Assembly (NCBI RefSeq): GCF_903819435.1
Contig: NZ_CAIJDP010000071.1
Span: 124,001 to 188,000, forward strand
Length of the DNA: 64,000 bases
Reading direction: 5' to 3'
Origin: Flavobacterium salmonis
GTDB taxonomy: Bacteria; Bacteroidota; Bacteroidia; Flavobacteriales; Flavobacteriaceae
Part shown: positions 8,646 to 17,938 of the stretch, in pieces
Layout: every line of letters starts with the position of its first letter
Numbering within the stretch: position 1 is the first letter of the stretch
Notes under the pieces: generated by a model
The model's database searches: none
What the model was told of the DNA's origin: nothing
Seen by the model: only the letters and a program-made list of their open reading frames with translations
Position numbers and translations under genes: made by a program

Positions 8646-10889
8646 TTATTTTTGGATTCCCCAGTTTGTATTTGGCTGTGCTCCCATTACAAAATGTAAA
8701 GTCCCTCCTTTTAAAATCTGTTGATGTTTGATTGCTGTTTGATTGAATTCAACTCCGTTTAAAGTTGCTGACTGGATGTAAAAATTTTTATCTGAAACAT
8801 TTTCGGCTTCAATTACGAACGTTTTGCCTCCTTCAAGATTGATGGTTGCTTTTTCGAAAATCGGGCTTCCAATTTCATATTCGCCTGAAGCAGGGTTCAT
8901 TGGATACAATCCCATTGAACTGAAAACGTACCAGGCCGACATTTGTCCGCAGTCTTCGTTACCGCTTAATCCGTTTGGTGTTGTGTTGTATTGCGTATCT
9001 AAAATATGACGAACCCAATATTGCGTTCTCCATGGCTGACCTGCCGCATTAAACATATAAGCAATGTGGTGGCTTGGTTCGTTTCCGTGTGCATACTGGC
9101 CAATTAATCCAGATATATCTGCCGAAACATTGTTTCCTGTAATCTCTGAGCTCTCTGTAAACAATTGCTCTAAACGTTTGGTGAAGATTTCGTTACTTCC
9201 GTGAAGCGAAATAACATCCTTCAAATTATGAGGTACGAACCAACTGTGCTGCCATGCATTTCCTTCGGTATAATCTGTATGTTCCCTGTGGTTCGAATGT
9301 TTTGGATCGAAAGGTTCGTTCCATGATTTTCCATCTTCGGATTTTCCTCTCATGAAACCCGTTTTCGGATCAAATAAATATCGATACGCCTGAGAACGTT
9401 TTAAGAAAAACTGGTAATCTTCATTTTTTCCCAAAGCTTTCGCCATCTGTGCCACACACCAGTCATCATAAGCATATTCGAGAGTAATTGTAACCGATTC
9501 GTCTAATAAATTATAAGGAATGTAACCGTATTTTTTGTAGAAATTCAGTCCTCTTTCATCCTGCATCATGGTGGTTTTCATTGCCTCGAATGCTTTTTCG
9601 GCATCAAAACCTTTTATACCTTTTAAATACGCATCGACAATTACAGGAATAGAATGATAGCCTGTCATCGTATTGGTTTCGTTGGCGTAAAGTGTCCAGA
9701 CCGGTAATATTTTTTTGGTATCGTAATACGCTAACATTGAATTTACAATGTCCGAAGCTTTCTCAGGCGCTAATAAAGTCAATAAAGGATTTTCGGCTCT
9801 AAAAGTATCCCATAGTGATAAAGTTGAATAGGCAGTATGATCTTTTGCCGTAACAATCTGATCGTCCTCTCTCCTATACTGCCCATTTTTATCACTATAG
9901 GTTACAGGCGCAACTTGTGCGTGATACATTGCGGTATAAAAAATTGTTTTTAATGAATCTACCGGTGTTTCAACTTTTATTTTGCCTAAAGCTACATTCC
10001 AAATTGAAGATGCATTTGCTTTCGTTTCATCGAAATTAACTTTTGGATCGTCTAAATTGTCTTTTGCATTTGCTACACTTACAGATGAGAGCGCTACTTT
10101 TACAAACAATTCAGTTGTGTTTTTCGGGTCGAAAAACAATTGTAACGAAGTATTTTCTCCTTCTGCTTTTTTAGCATTAACAATTTGTTTATCAGCCGTT
10201 AAAACTGATTCTGAAATAGGTTTTGAAAACTTTGCTACAAAAAACACTTTCTGGTTTAATGCCCAGCCTTTACTGTAACGGTAACCGCTTATAGTATAAT
10301 CGTCTTCAATTGTAATTCCGGTTTTTAGGGCTTTATCCCAATTTATGGCAAATCCTAAATCGACAACTACGGATTGCTTGTCGTTTTTAGCAAATGTATA
10401 TTTATGATAAGCTGTTCTTTGTGAAGACGTTAATACTACATTAATCTTAGGATCCTCAAGAAAAACCTGGTAAGAACCCGGTGTTGCTTTTTCGTTAACA
10501 TGACTGTAAGCTGATTTATAAGGTAATTGATCTCGTGAAGTTGTTTTGAGTGTTAAATCGACTTTTTTATTGGTTGGCATGAATAAGATGTCTGCCAAAT
10601 CTCCAATTCCGGTTCCGCTTAAGTGCAAATGACTGAAACCAGCCACAACAGAATCTGAATAATGATATCCGGAACACCAGTCCCAGCCCGAAATACCGTT
10701 GTCAGGACTTACCTGAAGCATTCCAAAAGGAACAGTCGCTCCCGGATACGTATGTCCATGTCCTCCAGTGCCTATGAAAGGATCAACCTGGCTTACAAAA
10801 ATATCTTTCGGATTATTATTTTTGTTTACATTTATTTTACAACTTGCAACCAGAATTACAAATAAAAGACATAGTAAAAAATTCTTCAT
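8646..10889 (-). CDS. GH92 alpha-mannosidase lipoprotein
   Basis: A 747-residue GH92 enzyme. I start at ATG 10889 because it yields a clean lipoprotein signal (MKNFLLCLLFVILVASC); the only upstream in-frame option is a TTG. The N-terminal signature VDPFIGTGGHGHTYPGATVP opens the beta-sandwich domain. The catalytic barrel carries GNEPSHH (general-acid Glu604) and GLSGNEDCGQMSAWYVFSS (Glu645/Asp646, candidate base), as in calcium-dependent GH92 exo-alpha-mannosidases. Such enzymes strip alpha-1,2, -1,3 or -1,6 mannose from high-mannose N-glycans. It is the first gene of the minus-strand run and is divergent from the sensor kinase gene, so the shared 120-bp gap probably holds the control region. 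Confidence 0.94.
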   Translation of the reverse strand: MKNFLLCLLFVILVASCKINVNKNNNPKDIFVSQVDPFIGTGGHGHTYPGATVPFGMLQVSPDNGISGWDWCSGYHYSDSVVAGFSHLHLSGTGIGDLADILFMPTNKKVDLTLKTTSRDQLPYKSAYSHVNEKATPGSYQVFLEDPKINVVLTSSQRTAYHKYTFAKNDKQSVVVDLGFAINWDKALKTGITIEDDYTISGYRYSKGWALNQKVFFVAKFSKPISESVLTADKQIVNAKKAEGENTSLQLFFDPKNTTELFVKVALSSVSVANAKDNLDDPKVNFDETKANASSIWNVALGKIKVETPVDSLKTIFYTAMYHAQVAPVTYSDKNGQYRREDDQIVTAKDHTAYSTLSLWDTFRAENPLLTLLAPEKASDIVNSMLAYYDTKKILPVWTLYANETNTMTGYHSIPVIVDAYLKGIKGFDAEKAFEAMKTTMMQDERGLNFYKKYGYIPYNLLDESVTITLEYAYDDWCVAQMAKALGKNEDYQFFLKRSQAYRYLFDPKTGFMRGKSEDGKSWNEPFDPKHSNHREHTDYTEGNAWQHSWFVPHNLKDVISLHGSNEIFTKRLEQLFTESSEITGNNVSADISGLIGQYAHGNEPSHHIAYMFNAAGQPWRTQYWVRHILDTQYNTTPNGLSGNEDCGQMSAWYVFSSMGLYPMNPASGEYEIGSPIFEKATINLEGGKTFVIEAENVSDKNFYIQSATLNGVEFNQTAIKHQQILKGGTLHFVMGAQPNTNWGIQK

Positions 10890-11010
10890 ATAATACAACC
10901 TTAATTTAACTTTAAATTTAAATAAATTTGACTTTTGTTAAAACTAATTTAGACGGACAACACATAAACTTAGATAAACATCAAAAAAAGTCACAAAATG
11001 CACTTTTATT

Positions 11011-12069
11011 ATGAATTTCAATTCTAACAAATTATATCGGATACCATTGCGTTATCATGTGTTTTTCTGGCTGACTTATTTCTTGTTTAATACTTTTAGA
11101 TGGGGAAGTTATTTTAACAATTACAGCTATTCATTAAAAACAAATTTATTAGGTTTTCCTATTCATATGACTTTGTGTTATCTGAATATACTGGTTTTTA
11201 TGCCTTTTTTGGTTTATCGAAAAAAATATATTCTGTATGTATTGTCTGTATTAGCAACCATTTTTTTAATGGTCGTTATTAAATTCAATCTTACCTATTT
11301 ATTAATTACGCACCAAGTGTGGCCTGAAGGCCCTGAAACTATTCAAAAACTCACCCTCAATTATACCATTGACATGATGATGGGCGAATTGTATGTGATG
11401 ACTTTTGTAACTGCAATTAAAATAACTTTAGATTTCAAGAAAGAACAAAAAAGAGTAACCGATTTAGAGAAATCACAACTGGAAACAGAATTGCTTTTTC
11501 TTAAATCTCAAATTTCGCCTCATTTCTTTTTTAATACACTGAATAATATTTATTCGTTATCTGTAGAAAAATCAAACAAAACCCCAAAAATTGTACTTAA
11601 ACTTTCTGAACTGATGCGGTATATGCTTTACGATACGAAGGGTAAAAAACAATCTTTAGAAAATGAAATTTTATGCATCCAAAATTACCTTGATCTGGAG
11701 CGAATTAGAAATGATGAAAGACTGGAAATAAACATGGCTGTTTCCGGTGATATACACGATAAAGAAATTTCTCCGGTGATATTACTTACTTTTATTGAAA
11801 ATGCCTTTAAACATGGTGTAAATAAAAACACAGGAAAGGTCAAAATTGATATAAATTTTAAAGTTAAAGAAGACTTTCTTCATTTTACAATTTCAAATCC
11901 AAAGCCCCAAATTACAGGGCATGAAGACAATTTTAACAAGTCAAGTGGTATAGGAATTGAAAATGTCAAAAAAAGACTTGAATTAGGCTATAATAAAAAT
12001 GACTACAAGCTTTCTTTTAAAAATAAAAAGAATATTTTTGTCGTAAAGCTTGTGATTAAAGTCACCTAA
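11011..12069 (+). CDS. LytS/YehU-type sensor histidine kinase
   Basis: A 352-residue membrane kinase of the His_kinase (PF06580) class. Four hydrophobic segments fill the first 150 residues. A short linker helix leads to the phosphoacceptor region LKSQISPHFFFNTLNNIYSL, with His171. The ATPase domain is at the C-terminus (VILLTFIENAFKHGV as N-box, SSGIGIENVKKRLEL as G-box). No extracellular sensor domain is evident, so the membrane part probably senses. The gene pairs with the LytTR regulator 66 bp downstream and diverges from the GH92 gene. It likely controls the flanking glycan genes, but that is inference. Confidence 0.92.
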   Translation: MNFNSNKLYRIPLRYHVFFWLTYFLFNTFRWGSYFNNYSYSLKTNLLGFPIHMTLCYLNILVFMPFLVYRKKYILYVLSVLATIFLMVVIKFNLTYLLITHQVWPEGPETIQKLTLNYTIDMMMGELYVMTFVTAIKITLDFKKEQKRVTDLEKSQLETELLFLKSQISPHFFFNTLNNIYSLSVEKSNKTPKIVLKLSELMRYMLYDTKGKKQSLENEILCIQNYLDLERIRNDERLEINMAVSGDIHDKEISPVILLTFIENAFKHGVNKNTGKVKIDINFKVKEDFLHFTISNPKPQITGHEDNFNKSSGIGIENVKKRLELGYNKNDYKLSFKNKKNIFVVKLVIKVT

Positions 12070-12135
12070 AACAAATACTCCCCTTATTGATTTCACCTGC
12101 AAAATTATTTCGCTCAAATAACTAAGATTATAGAA

Positions 12136-12849
12136 ATGAAAATAAATTGTTTGATTATAGACGATGAGCCATTGGCAATTAATATTATTAAAAATTACTT
12201 AGAGCCACTTGAAAATTTTGAGGTAACAAATACTTTCAGTAATCCGATTGAAGGCCTGAATTTTATTAAAAATAATAATGTCGATGTTATTTTTCTGGAC
12301 ATAAACATGCCCGTTCTCGATGGAATTAATTTTATAAAAAGTCTCGAAAACCCTCCTTTAATTGTAATCACAAGTGCCTATAGCCAGTTTGCAATAGAAA
12401 CTTATGAACTTGACGTTTTAGATTATTTAGTGAAACCCATTGAGTTTCCAAGATTGATGAAAACGTTAAATAAAATAAGCAGGAGGATTGAGAAAAAGGA
12501 CAATTCAAGTCCGGACAGCCATCCGGACAGCCCTTTTATATTCGTTAAAATTGACAAAAAGAGAATGAAGAAAATTTTCTTTAACGAAATTCTGGTGATC
12601 GAAAGCCTTAAAGACTATCTAAAAATAAACACTTTAACAGGCAAATACATAATTCACAGTACCTTGTCTGATTTTACCGATTTATTACCCGAAAAAAATT
12701 TCCTGAGAATACACCGATCATACACGATTGCAATTGACAAAATTGATGCCGTTGAAGGAAATAGTATCGAGATCGAAGGACTGAGATATGTTATTGGAAG
12801 ATCATACATCGATCATGTGAAACAGCGGATTTTGAATTCTTCGATTTAA
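12136..12849 (+). CDS. LytTR-family response regulator
   Basis: A 237-residue regulator with an N-terminal receiver domain (acidic pair in LIIDDEPLAI, phosphoacceptor Asp55 in VIFLDINMP, conserved Thr/Ser in VITSAYS and Lys in DYLVKPIEF). A C-terminal LytTR DNA-binding domain spans about 135-237 (FVKIDKKRMKKIFFNEILVIESLKDYLKI ... FLRIHRSYTIAIDKID). It forms a two-gene unit with the preceding kinase. A short linker with SPDSHPDSP repeats separates the domains. It probably regulates the adjacent GH92-symporter operon and possibly nagB and the fucosidase. Confidence 0.94.
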   Translation: MKINCLIIDDEPLAINIIKNYLEPLENFEVTNTFSNPIEGLNFIKNNNVDVIFLDINMPVLDGINFIKSLENPPLIVITSAYSQFAIETYELDVLDYLVKPIEFPRLMKTLNKISRRIEKKDNSSPDSHPDSPFIFVKIDKKRMKKIFFNEILVIESLKDYLKINTLTGKYIIHSTLSDFTDLLPEKNFLRIHRSYTIAIDKIDAVEGNSIEIEGLRYVIGRSYIDHVKQRILNSSI

Positions 12850-12942
12850 TTGTCCGTCTGAGTCGAAAACTTTTATATAAAATGAAACCTTTGTCAAATG
12901 GAAATTGAGAAAGGTTTTTTCTTTTTAATTAAGGTTCAGTTT

Positions 12943-12966
12943 GTCATTTCGGCGTAAGGAGAAATC
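12943..12966. repeat. Solitary arm-A repeat
   Basis: A single copy of the arm GTCATTTCGGCGTAAGGAG without an inverted partner nearby. It sits 3' of the response regulator and just before the bidirectional terminator. It is probably a decayed member of the dispersed palindromic family. Confidence 0.5.
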
Positions 12967-12975
12967 AGAAAATAA

Positions 12976-13004
12976 AAAATGCAGCCTAACCAGGGCTGCA
13001 TTTT
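12976..13004. terminator. Bidirectional intrinsic terminator between response regulator and nagB-like gene
   Basis: A perfect 11-bp stem (AAAATGCAGCC at 12976-12986, GGCTGCATTTT at 12994-13004) with a 7-nt loop lies between two convergent genes. A/T tails on both sides let it serve either strand. Confidence 0.85.
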
Positions 13005-13071
13005 CAAAATTTGGTAACTAACTAACCAAAATAAACTACATGAAATAGTTTATTCTATTTTAAAGATTTTC

Positions 13072-14985
13072 TTAAAAGAAATACCTCTTGAAAGCTTCGA
13101 TTGCTGAATAATCTGCCAATCCTAAAGCATGATATTTTTCTGCAGTTAATCTGTTTCTGTCTTCTGCTCTGATCCAGAATTCTCTACTGTCATCACCCTG
13201 AAACATCACACCATCTTTTTGAGACTGGTGGAAGAAAATAGCATGACGCTTTTTAAGCACCTGATCCGGACTCATTGGAACCGCCATTTCAATTTGATAC
13301 GATTCCCATTCGTGCCATGCACCTCTGTACAACCAAACCCAACAGTCATCCATGAAACTTTTGTGTTTTAATCTCTTCAAAGCTTCGAATAAACTATCCA
13401 GACAAACTTTGTGCGTCCCGTGCGGATCTGCTAAATCTCCGGCTGCGTAAATTTGGTGTGGTTTGATTCTTTCGATGATATCGCACATAATCTGTATATC
13501 TGCTTCACCTAAATTATTTTTCTTTACCGTTCCTGTTTCATAAAATGGAAGGTCAAGGAAGTTTACATTAGAATCCGGGACACTTAAATATCTGGTTGCT
13601 CCTAAAGATTCACTTCTTCTGATCAAACCTTTCAGTTTTCTCACTTCGACTAAATCAATATCGTTGCTGTTTTTATTTTTTAAAAAGTTGATAATAGTTT
13701 CAGCTTCAGCAGAATCAGGATTTAATGCTTTTGTAATTTCAGCAAATTTCAATGCCTCTTCGTTTGAAACGGCAATATTTCCTGAAGTCTGATACGCAAT
13801 ATGCACTTCATGCCCCTGCTCTACCAATCTGTCAAAAGTACCTCCCATCGAGATAACGTCGTCGTCCGGGTGTGGACTAAAAATGATAATTCTTTTTTTC
13901 TCCGGAGTTGCACGTTCCGGTCTGTACGTGTCATCGGCATTTGGTTTTCCGCCCGGCCATCCTGTGATGGTTTGCTGCATTTTGTTGAACATTTTAATAT
14001 TCAAATCGTAGGCAGTTCCTTCTTCAGACAACACGCTTGACATTCCGTTATCATTATAATCTTTGTCTGTCAGTTTAAGGAAAGGTTTTTTAGTCAACTC
14101 ACTTAACCAAACCACTGCTTTCAGTTTTAATTCTTCTGTCCAGATTACCGATTTTACCAACCAGGGGGTTTTTACTCTCGTTAATTCTGATGAAGCTTCT
14201 GTGTCTAAAACAAATGTTGTGTTGCTGTGCTGCTGCAAATACGTAGCCGGAACACGAGATGAAATTTCACCTTCAATGGTTTTCTTAATAATTTCTGCTT
14301 TGCTGATTCCCCATCCAAGAAGTACAATTCTTTTGGCATTTTTTACGGTACCAATTCCCATTGTAATCGCTTTTTTAGGTACATTGTCAATTCCTAAAAA
14401 TGATGATGCCGCATCTACTCTCGTTAAGTGATCCAGTGTAATACTTCTTGTACCTGAATTAACATGAGATCCCGGTTCGTTAAAACCAATATGACCTGTC
14501 CTTCCAATTCCTAAAAGCTGAAAATCCAATCCGCCGTATGATTTAATTTTCATTTCGTAATCAATACAATATTGCTGCAGATCTTCATTGCTGATGTTTC
14601 CGTCAGGAATATTAATATTTTGAGGCAAAATGTTCACATGATTAAAAAGATGCTCATGCATAAAGTACCAGTAACTCTGAATATTGTTTTTATCCATCGG
14701 ATAATATTCATCTAAGTTAAAAGTTACTACATTTTCAAAACTTAAGCCCTCTTCTTTATGAAGCCTTACTAATTCTTCGTATACTTTTATTGGTGATGAT
14801 CCGGTTGCTAATCCTAAAACGCAAGGTTCGTTTAACTCTTCTTTTCTCTGAATTATATTCGCTATCTCCTGTGCTACCAATACAGATGCCTCGTGAGATG
14901 AATCGAAAATTACATTATGAATCTTCTCAAAACGAGTTTCTTCAAACTTTCCCGCTTCTTTGAAATTTATACTTTCTTTAATCAT
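13072..14985 (-). CDS. nagB: Glucosamine-6-phosphate deaminase-like protein fused to a PIG-L/LmbE-type domain
   Basis: A 637-residue two-domain protein. Residues about 35-275 match NagB (GLATGSSPIKVYEEL; FNLDEYYP with Asp92; GRTGHIGFNEPGS with His165 and Glu170). Residues about 363-560 are a PIG-L/LmbE-like domain (IIIFSPHPDDDVISMGGT at 367-383, and later DPHGTHK). NagB deaminates GlcN-6-phosphate to fructose-6-phosphate. PIG-L relatives are zinc-dependent N-deacetylases. The fusion occurs in Bacteroidetes and would couple amino-sugar steps. Oddity: where E. coli NagB has Asp141 (GNDGHI), this protein has Thr163 (GRTGHI). Cytoplasmic, no signal peptide. Position next to N-glycan genes fits use of GlcNAc. 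Deaminase activity is probable, not proven. Confidence 0.85.
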   Translation of the reverse strand: MIKESINFKEAGKFEETRFEKIHNVIFDSSHEASVLVAQEIANIIQRKEELNEPCVLGLATGSSPIKVYEELVRLHKEEGLSFENVVTFNLDEYYPMDKNNIQSYWYFMHEHLFNHVNILPQNINIPDGNISNEDLQQYCIDYEMKIKSYGGLDFQLLGIGRTGHIGFNEPGSHVNSGTRSITLDHLTRVDAASSFLGIDNVPKKAITMGIGTVKNAKRIVLLGWGISKAEIIKKTIEGEISSRVPATYLQQHSNTTFVLDTEASSELTRVKTPWLVKSVIWTEELKLKAVVWLSELTKKPFLKLTDKDYNDNGMSSVLSEEGTAYDLNIKMFNKMQQTITGWPGGKPNADDTYRPERATPEKKRIIIFSPHPDDDVISMGGTFDRLVEQGHEVHIAYQTSGNIAVSNEEALKFAEITKALNPDSAEAETIINFLKNKNSNDIDLVEVRKLKGLIRRSESLGATRYLSVPDSNVNFLDLPFYETGTVKKNNLGEADIQIMCDIIERIKPHQIYAAGDLADPHGTHKVCLDSLFEALKRLKHKSFMDDCWVWLYRGAWHEWESYQIEMAVPMSPDQVLKKRHAIFFHQSQKDGVMFQGDDSREFWIRAEDRNRLTAEKYHALGLADYSAIEAFKRYFF

Positions 14986-15114
14986 TTCCCTGATGTTCTA
15001 ATTTATTAGTATAAAATTAAGTATTACATAATCTAATAAATCAAAAATTCGACTAATAACCTGTTAACTTCGTTAGAAAACATAGTTTGAAACTTTAAAC
15101 AAATTAAAGGACAA

Positions 15115-17211
15115 TTACTGTTCAATGATATTTATTTCTGCAATAGAAACAGTTTCCCCTTTTCCTACTGCCGACTTAGCAACGAAACGAATATATCGGG
15201 CTTTGGTTTTCTTAAATGTCTTAATCTGCTCAATCGGATTGTGTTTTATGTTCGAAAATTCGCCTTGTGACTGTAACGTCCATTTTACATTATCCATACT
15301 GGAATAGAATTCATAGTTCGAAATCAAATTGAGATTATTTCCAACCTGTTGTGGCAGATAAGTGAACCCTTTTAGACTTAAAACACCTCCCATATCGATT
15401 GTGATTTCCTGAGGCAGTTTATTAGAATCATTTCCAAAACTCCAGTCTGTATTTGGATTTCCATCTATAATTCTGTCGGCCTGTTTTAAATCGCCACTTG
15501 AAGCGGTAACAATTTTCCAGTTTTCTTTTGATACACCGAATTTTGCTGTTTTTACAGCACTGCTTACATTCTCTTGTGTATTTATAGCAACAGCTTTTAT
15601 CTGACCTGCATTCTTATACTGAAATGTTCCTTTATACAAAATACTTTTTCTTGTTGGATTTTTTCCGTCAATCGAATAATAAACAGGATTTCCGTCTTCA
15701 GATTTTATGGTTACATTGCCATTTTTATCACGGATGATTTCTGGCATACGTACATAAGTTGGTGCATTATAAGCCTGAATATTTGAAATAACAATATTGG
15801 CTTTTGAATCGGTTATATTAATTCTTAATGCCGATGCTTTAACTCTTTCGATTCTTAGAATTCTTTTATAGCCAATAGTTGTTTCATTAGCTACCGCTTT
15901 CCAGTTTCCATCCACTTTAACTTCAACATTAAAAGATTTTACACGTTGTCCAAGTGCTATGTTTTCTTGTAACAGAATACGATTAACATCAGTTGGTTTA
16001 TCAAATTCAAAAGTAATTGAAGCTGTTTTTACATTGTCGTCTGTTGCCCAGTAGGTATTTTTATCTCCGTCTGTTACATTTTTTGCCGAAAATAAAGTGC
16101 TGTTTACTCTTATATTATCAGCAGAAACTTTTGTTCCTGCTAATAATTCGGTTTTAAAATCGGATTTTATAGTCGAAACTAACTCTTTTAATCGGGCTTC
16201 ATCATTTTCATGAACCAAACCTCTTCTGTCAACCGGAAGATTCAATAATAAAGTAGCATTACGGCCAATTGATTCATAATAAATATCAACCATCTCGTCC
16301 AGTGATCGTACTTTATCGTCTTCAACTTTATGATAAAACCATCCCGGTCTGATGGAAACATCGGCTTCGCCAGGAACCCATTTCTCTCCATCTTCATGCC
16401 CCGACATAAATTCGGAATAATGAACTTTGCCTGCCAATTCATCTTTTTGGCGTAAAAGCGACCAATTGGTTTTTCCGGCACGTCCTTCTTCATTGCCAAT
16501 CCATCTTGCTTCAGACGGGCCGACTCCCCAAACCAAAGTTTTAGGAGCAGTTTTGTAAATTAATTTATAAGTTTCGTCCCAATTGTAATATTCCAGTGTA
16601 TTAATTTTTCGTATTTCGTTGGCTCCACCATAATAACCGTCTCCTCCATTAGCACCATCAAACCACATTTCGAATACATCGCCATAATTGGTCAATAATT
16701 CTTTTAACTGATTTCTGAAATAGGTTATATATTCAGGTTTGCCGTATGCAGCGTGGTTTCTGTCCCATGGAGAAAGATACAATCCTAATTTTAAATTATA
16801 CTCTTTGCATGCTTCAGCCAATTCTTTTACTACATCTCCTTTTCCATTTTTCCATGGAGAATTTTTCACAGAGCGTTCTGTATACGCTGACGGCCACAAA
16901 CAAAAACCATCGTGATGCTTGGCCACCAAAATAATTCCTTTCATTCCGGCAGCTTTTACAATGCGCGCCCATTGTCGAACATCTAAATTCGTTGGATTAA
17001 ATAATTGCGGTGACTCATCGCCATAACCCCACTCTTTATTGGTAAAAGTATTTAACGAAAAATGCACAAAAGCATAAAACTCCATTTCCTGCCAGTCGAT
17101 TTGTTTTTGTGTTGGCAACGGACCAAAAGGCTCAGGAGATTTTACCAATTCCTGAGAAAAAACCGGTGTTCCTATTAAAAAAAGAATAAGTAATAAAAAT
17201 ATGTTCTTCAT
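15115..17211 (-). CDS. GH29 alpha-L-fucosidase with C-terminal discoidin-like domains
   Basis: A 698-residue secreted enzyme (signal peptide MKNIFLLLILFLIGTPVFSQ). The GH29 barrel covers about 30-350, with FVHFSLNTFTNKEWGYG, the substrate-binding pair KHHDGFCLWPS, and the nucleophile Asp185 in EMWFDGANGGDG. Two F5/8 type C (CBM32-like) modules follow (about 370-480 and 560-698), separated by a chitobiase-type beta-sandwich (NPVYYSIDGKNPTRKS). It hydrolyses alpha-L-fucose from glycans. In this setting it would remove core or antennary fucose from N-glycans. The gene is separated from nagB by about 130 bp, so it may have its own promoter. Confidence 0.92.
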   Translation of the reverse strand: MKNIFLLLILFLIGTPVFSQELVKSPEPFGPLPTQKQIDWQEMEFYAFVHFSLNTFTNKEWGYGDESPQLFNPTNLDVRQWARIVKAAGMKGIILVAKHHDGFCLWPSAYTERSVKNSPWKNGKGDVVKELAEACKEYNLKLGLYLSPWDRNHAAYGKPEYITYFRNQLKELLTNYGDVFEMWFDGANGGDGYYGGANEIRKINTLEYYNWDETYKLIYKTAPKTLVWGVGPSEARWIGNEEGRAGKTNWSLLRQKDELAGKVHYSEFMSGHEDGEKWVPGEADVSIRPGWFYHKVEDDKVRSLDEMVDIYYESIGRNATLLLNLPVDRRGLVHENDEARLKELVSTIKSDFKTELLAGTKVSADNIRVNSTLFSAKNVTDGDKNTYWATDDNVKTASITFEFDKPTDVNRILLQENIALGQRVKSFNVEVKVDGNWKAVANETTIGYKRILRIERVKASALRINITDSKANIVISNIQAYNAPTYVRMPEIIRDKNGNVTIKSEDGNPVYYSIDGKNPTRKSILYKGTFQYKNAGQIKAVAINTQENVSSAVKTAKFGVSKENWKIVTASSGDLKQADRIIDGNPNTDWSFGNDSNKLPQEITIDMGGVLSLKGFTYLPQQVGNNLNLISNYEFYSSMDNVKWTLQSQGEFSNIKHNPIEQIKTFKKTKARYIRFVAKSAVGKGETVSIAEINIIEQ

Positions 17212-17687
17212 TGGGTCAGAAATTAATATTTTTTGTTAGTAAGACTAATTAAAATATAAATTTACAGTAAATCAATATTCTATTTCATACTATTTCGACC
17301 AACAACGTTTTTAAAAGTGGATTGGGAGGATTGTAAAGTACTGCAAAAGGTTTTGTGGAAATACAAAAAAAAAAAACGAACTAAAAGAGGCTTAAGTTTG
17401 AATGCAGAAGGATTAGTAAGAAAAACTTAAAAATCTAACGCTCTAAAATATGTTTGTAACCTGGTGTGATATGTATATTAATTTATTTATCGACGTCGAT
17501 ATTAATTTGTATCATTTAGCCCGAAATAATTTCACCAAACTGGTTTACATAGATTGCAATTAAACATAACATACTAAATATCAAATAATTAAATACAAAC
17601 CGTTGCGTGAAATTGATTAAAAAAATTGACTTGATTATAAAAAGTATAAAATCGGGATTAAAAATCATTTATAACTTAAAGAATTGA

Positions 17688-17762
17688 TGTCATCCTGAGC
17701 GGAGTCGAAGGCTTTTGAACACGAAAGGGCTTCGACTAAGTTTATCCTGAGCGAAGACGAAT
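17688..17762. repeat. Palindrome-like repeat (arm C) in a 727-bp gene-free gap
   Basis: TGTCATCCTGAGCGGAGTCG at 17688-17707 is followed by an inverse GGGCTTCGACT at 17728-17738 and a direct repeat of CCTGAGCG at 17745-17752. This resembles a different dispersed intergenic repeat family from arms A and B. The rest of the gap 17212-17938 is AT-rich. I see only an isolated 12-bp palindrome (ATCGACGTCGAT, 17489-17500) and no supportable gene. Confidence 0.6.
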
Positions 17763-17938
17763 GGACTCAACCTGACACTTATTTTTAATTTCATCCAGCG
17801 GGTTAAATATAATTATACTTTAAAAAAAGACATCTGTAGTCAACAAAAGCTTGTTTTAAAACTATAATAATAATCGGGAATTCGATGTTTACGGCATTAA
17901 TATAAAAGCTTATTTAATTCAAAATAATTTATTGAATA

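Noticed and set aside
17489..17500. 12-bp palindrome ATCGACGTCGAT in the gap before the NlpC/P60 gene
   Set aside because: Perfect but isolated, about 440 bp from the nearest coding end and more than 1 kb from the start codon of the minus-strand NlpC/P60 gene; no evidence for an operator.
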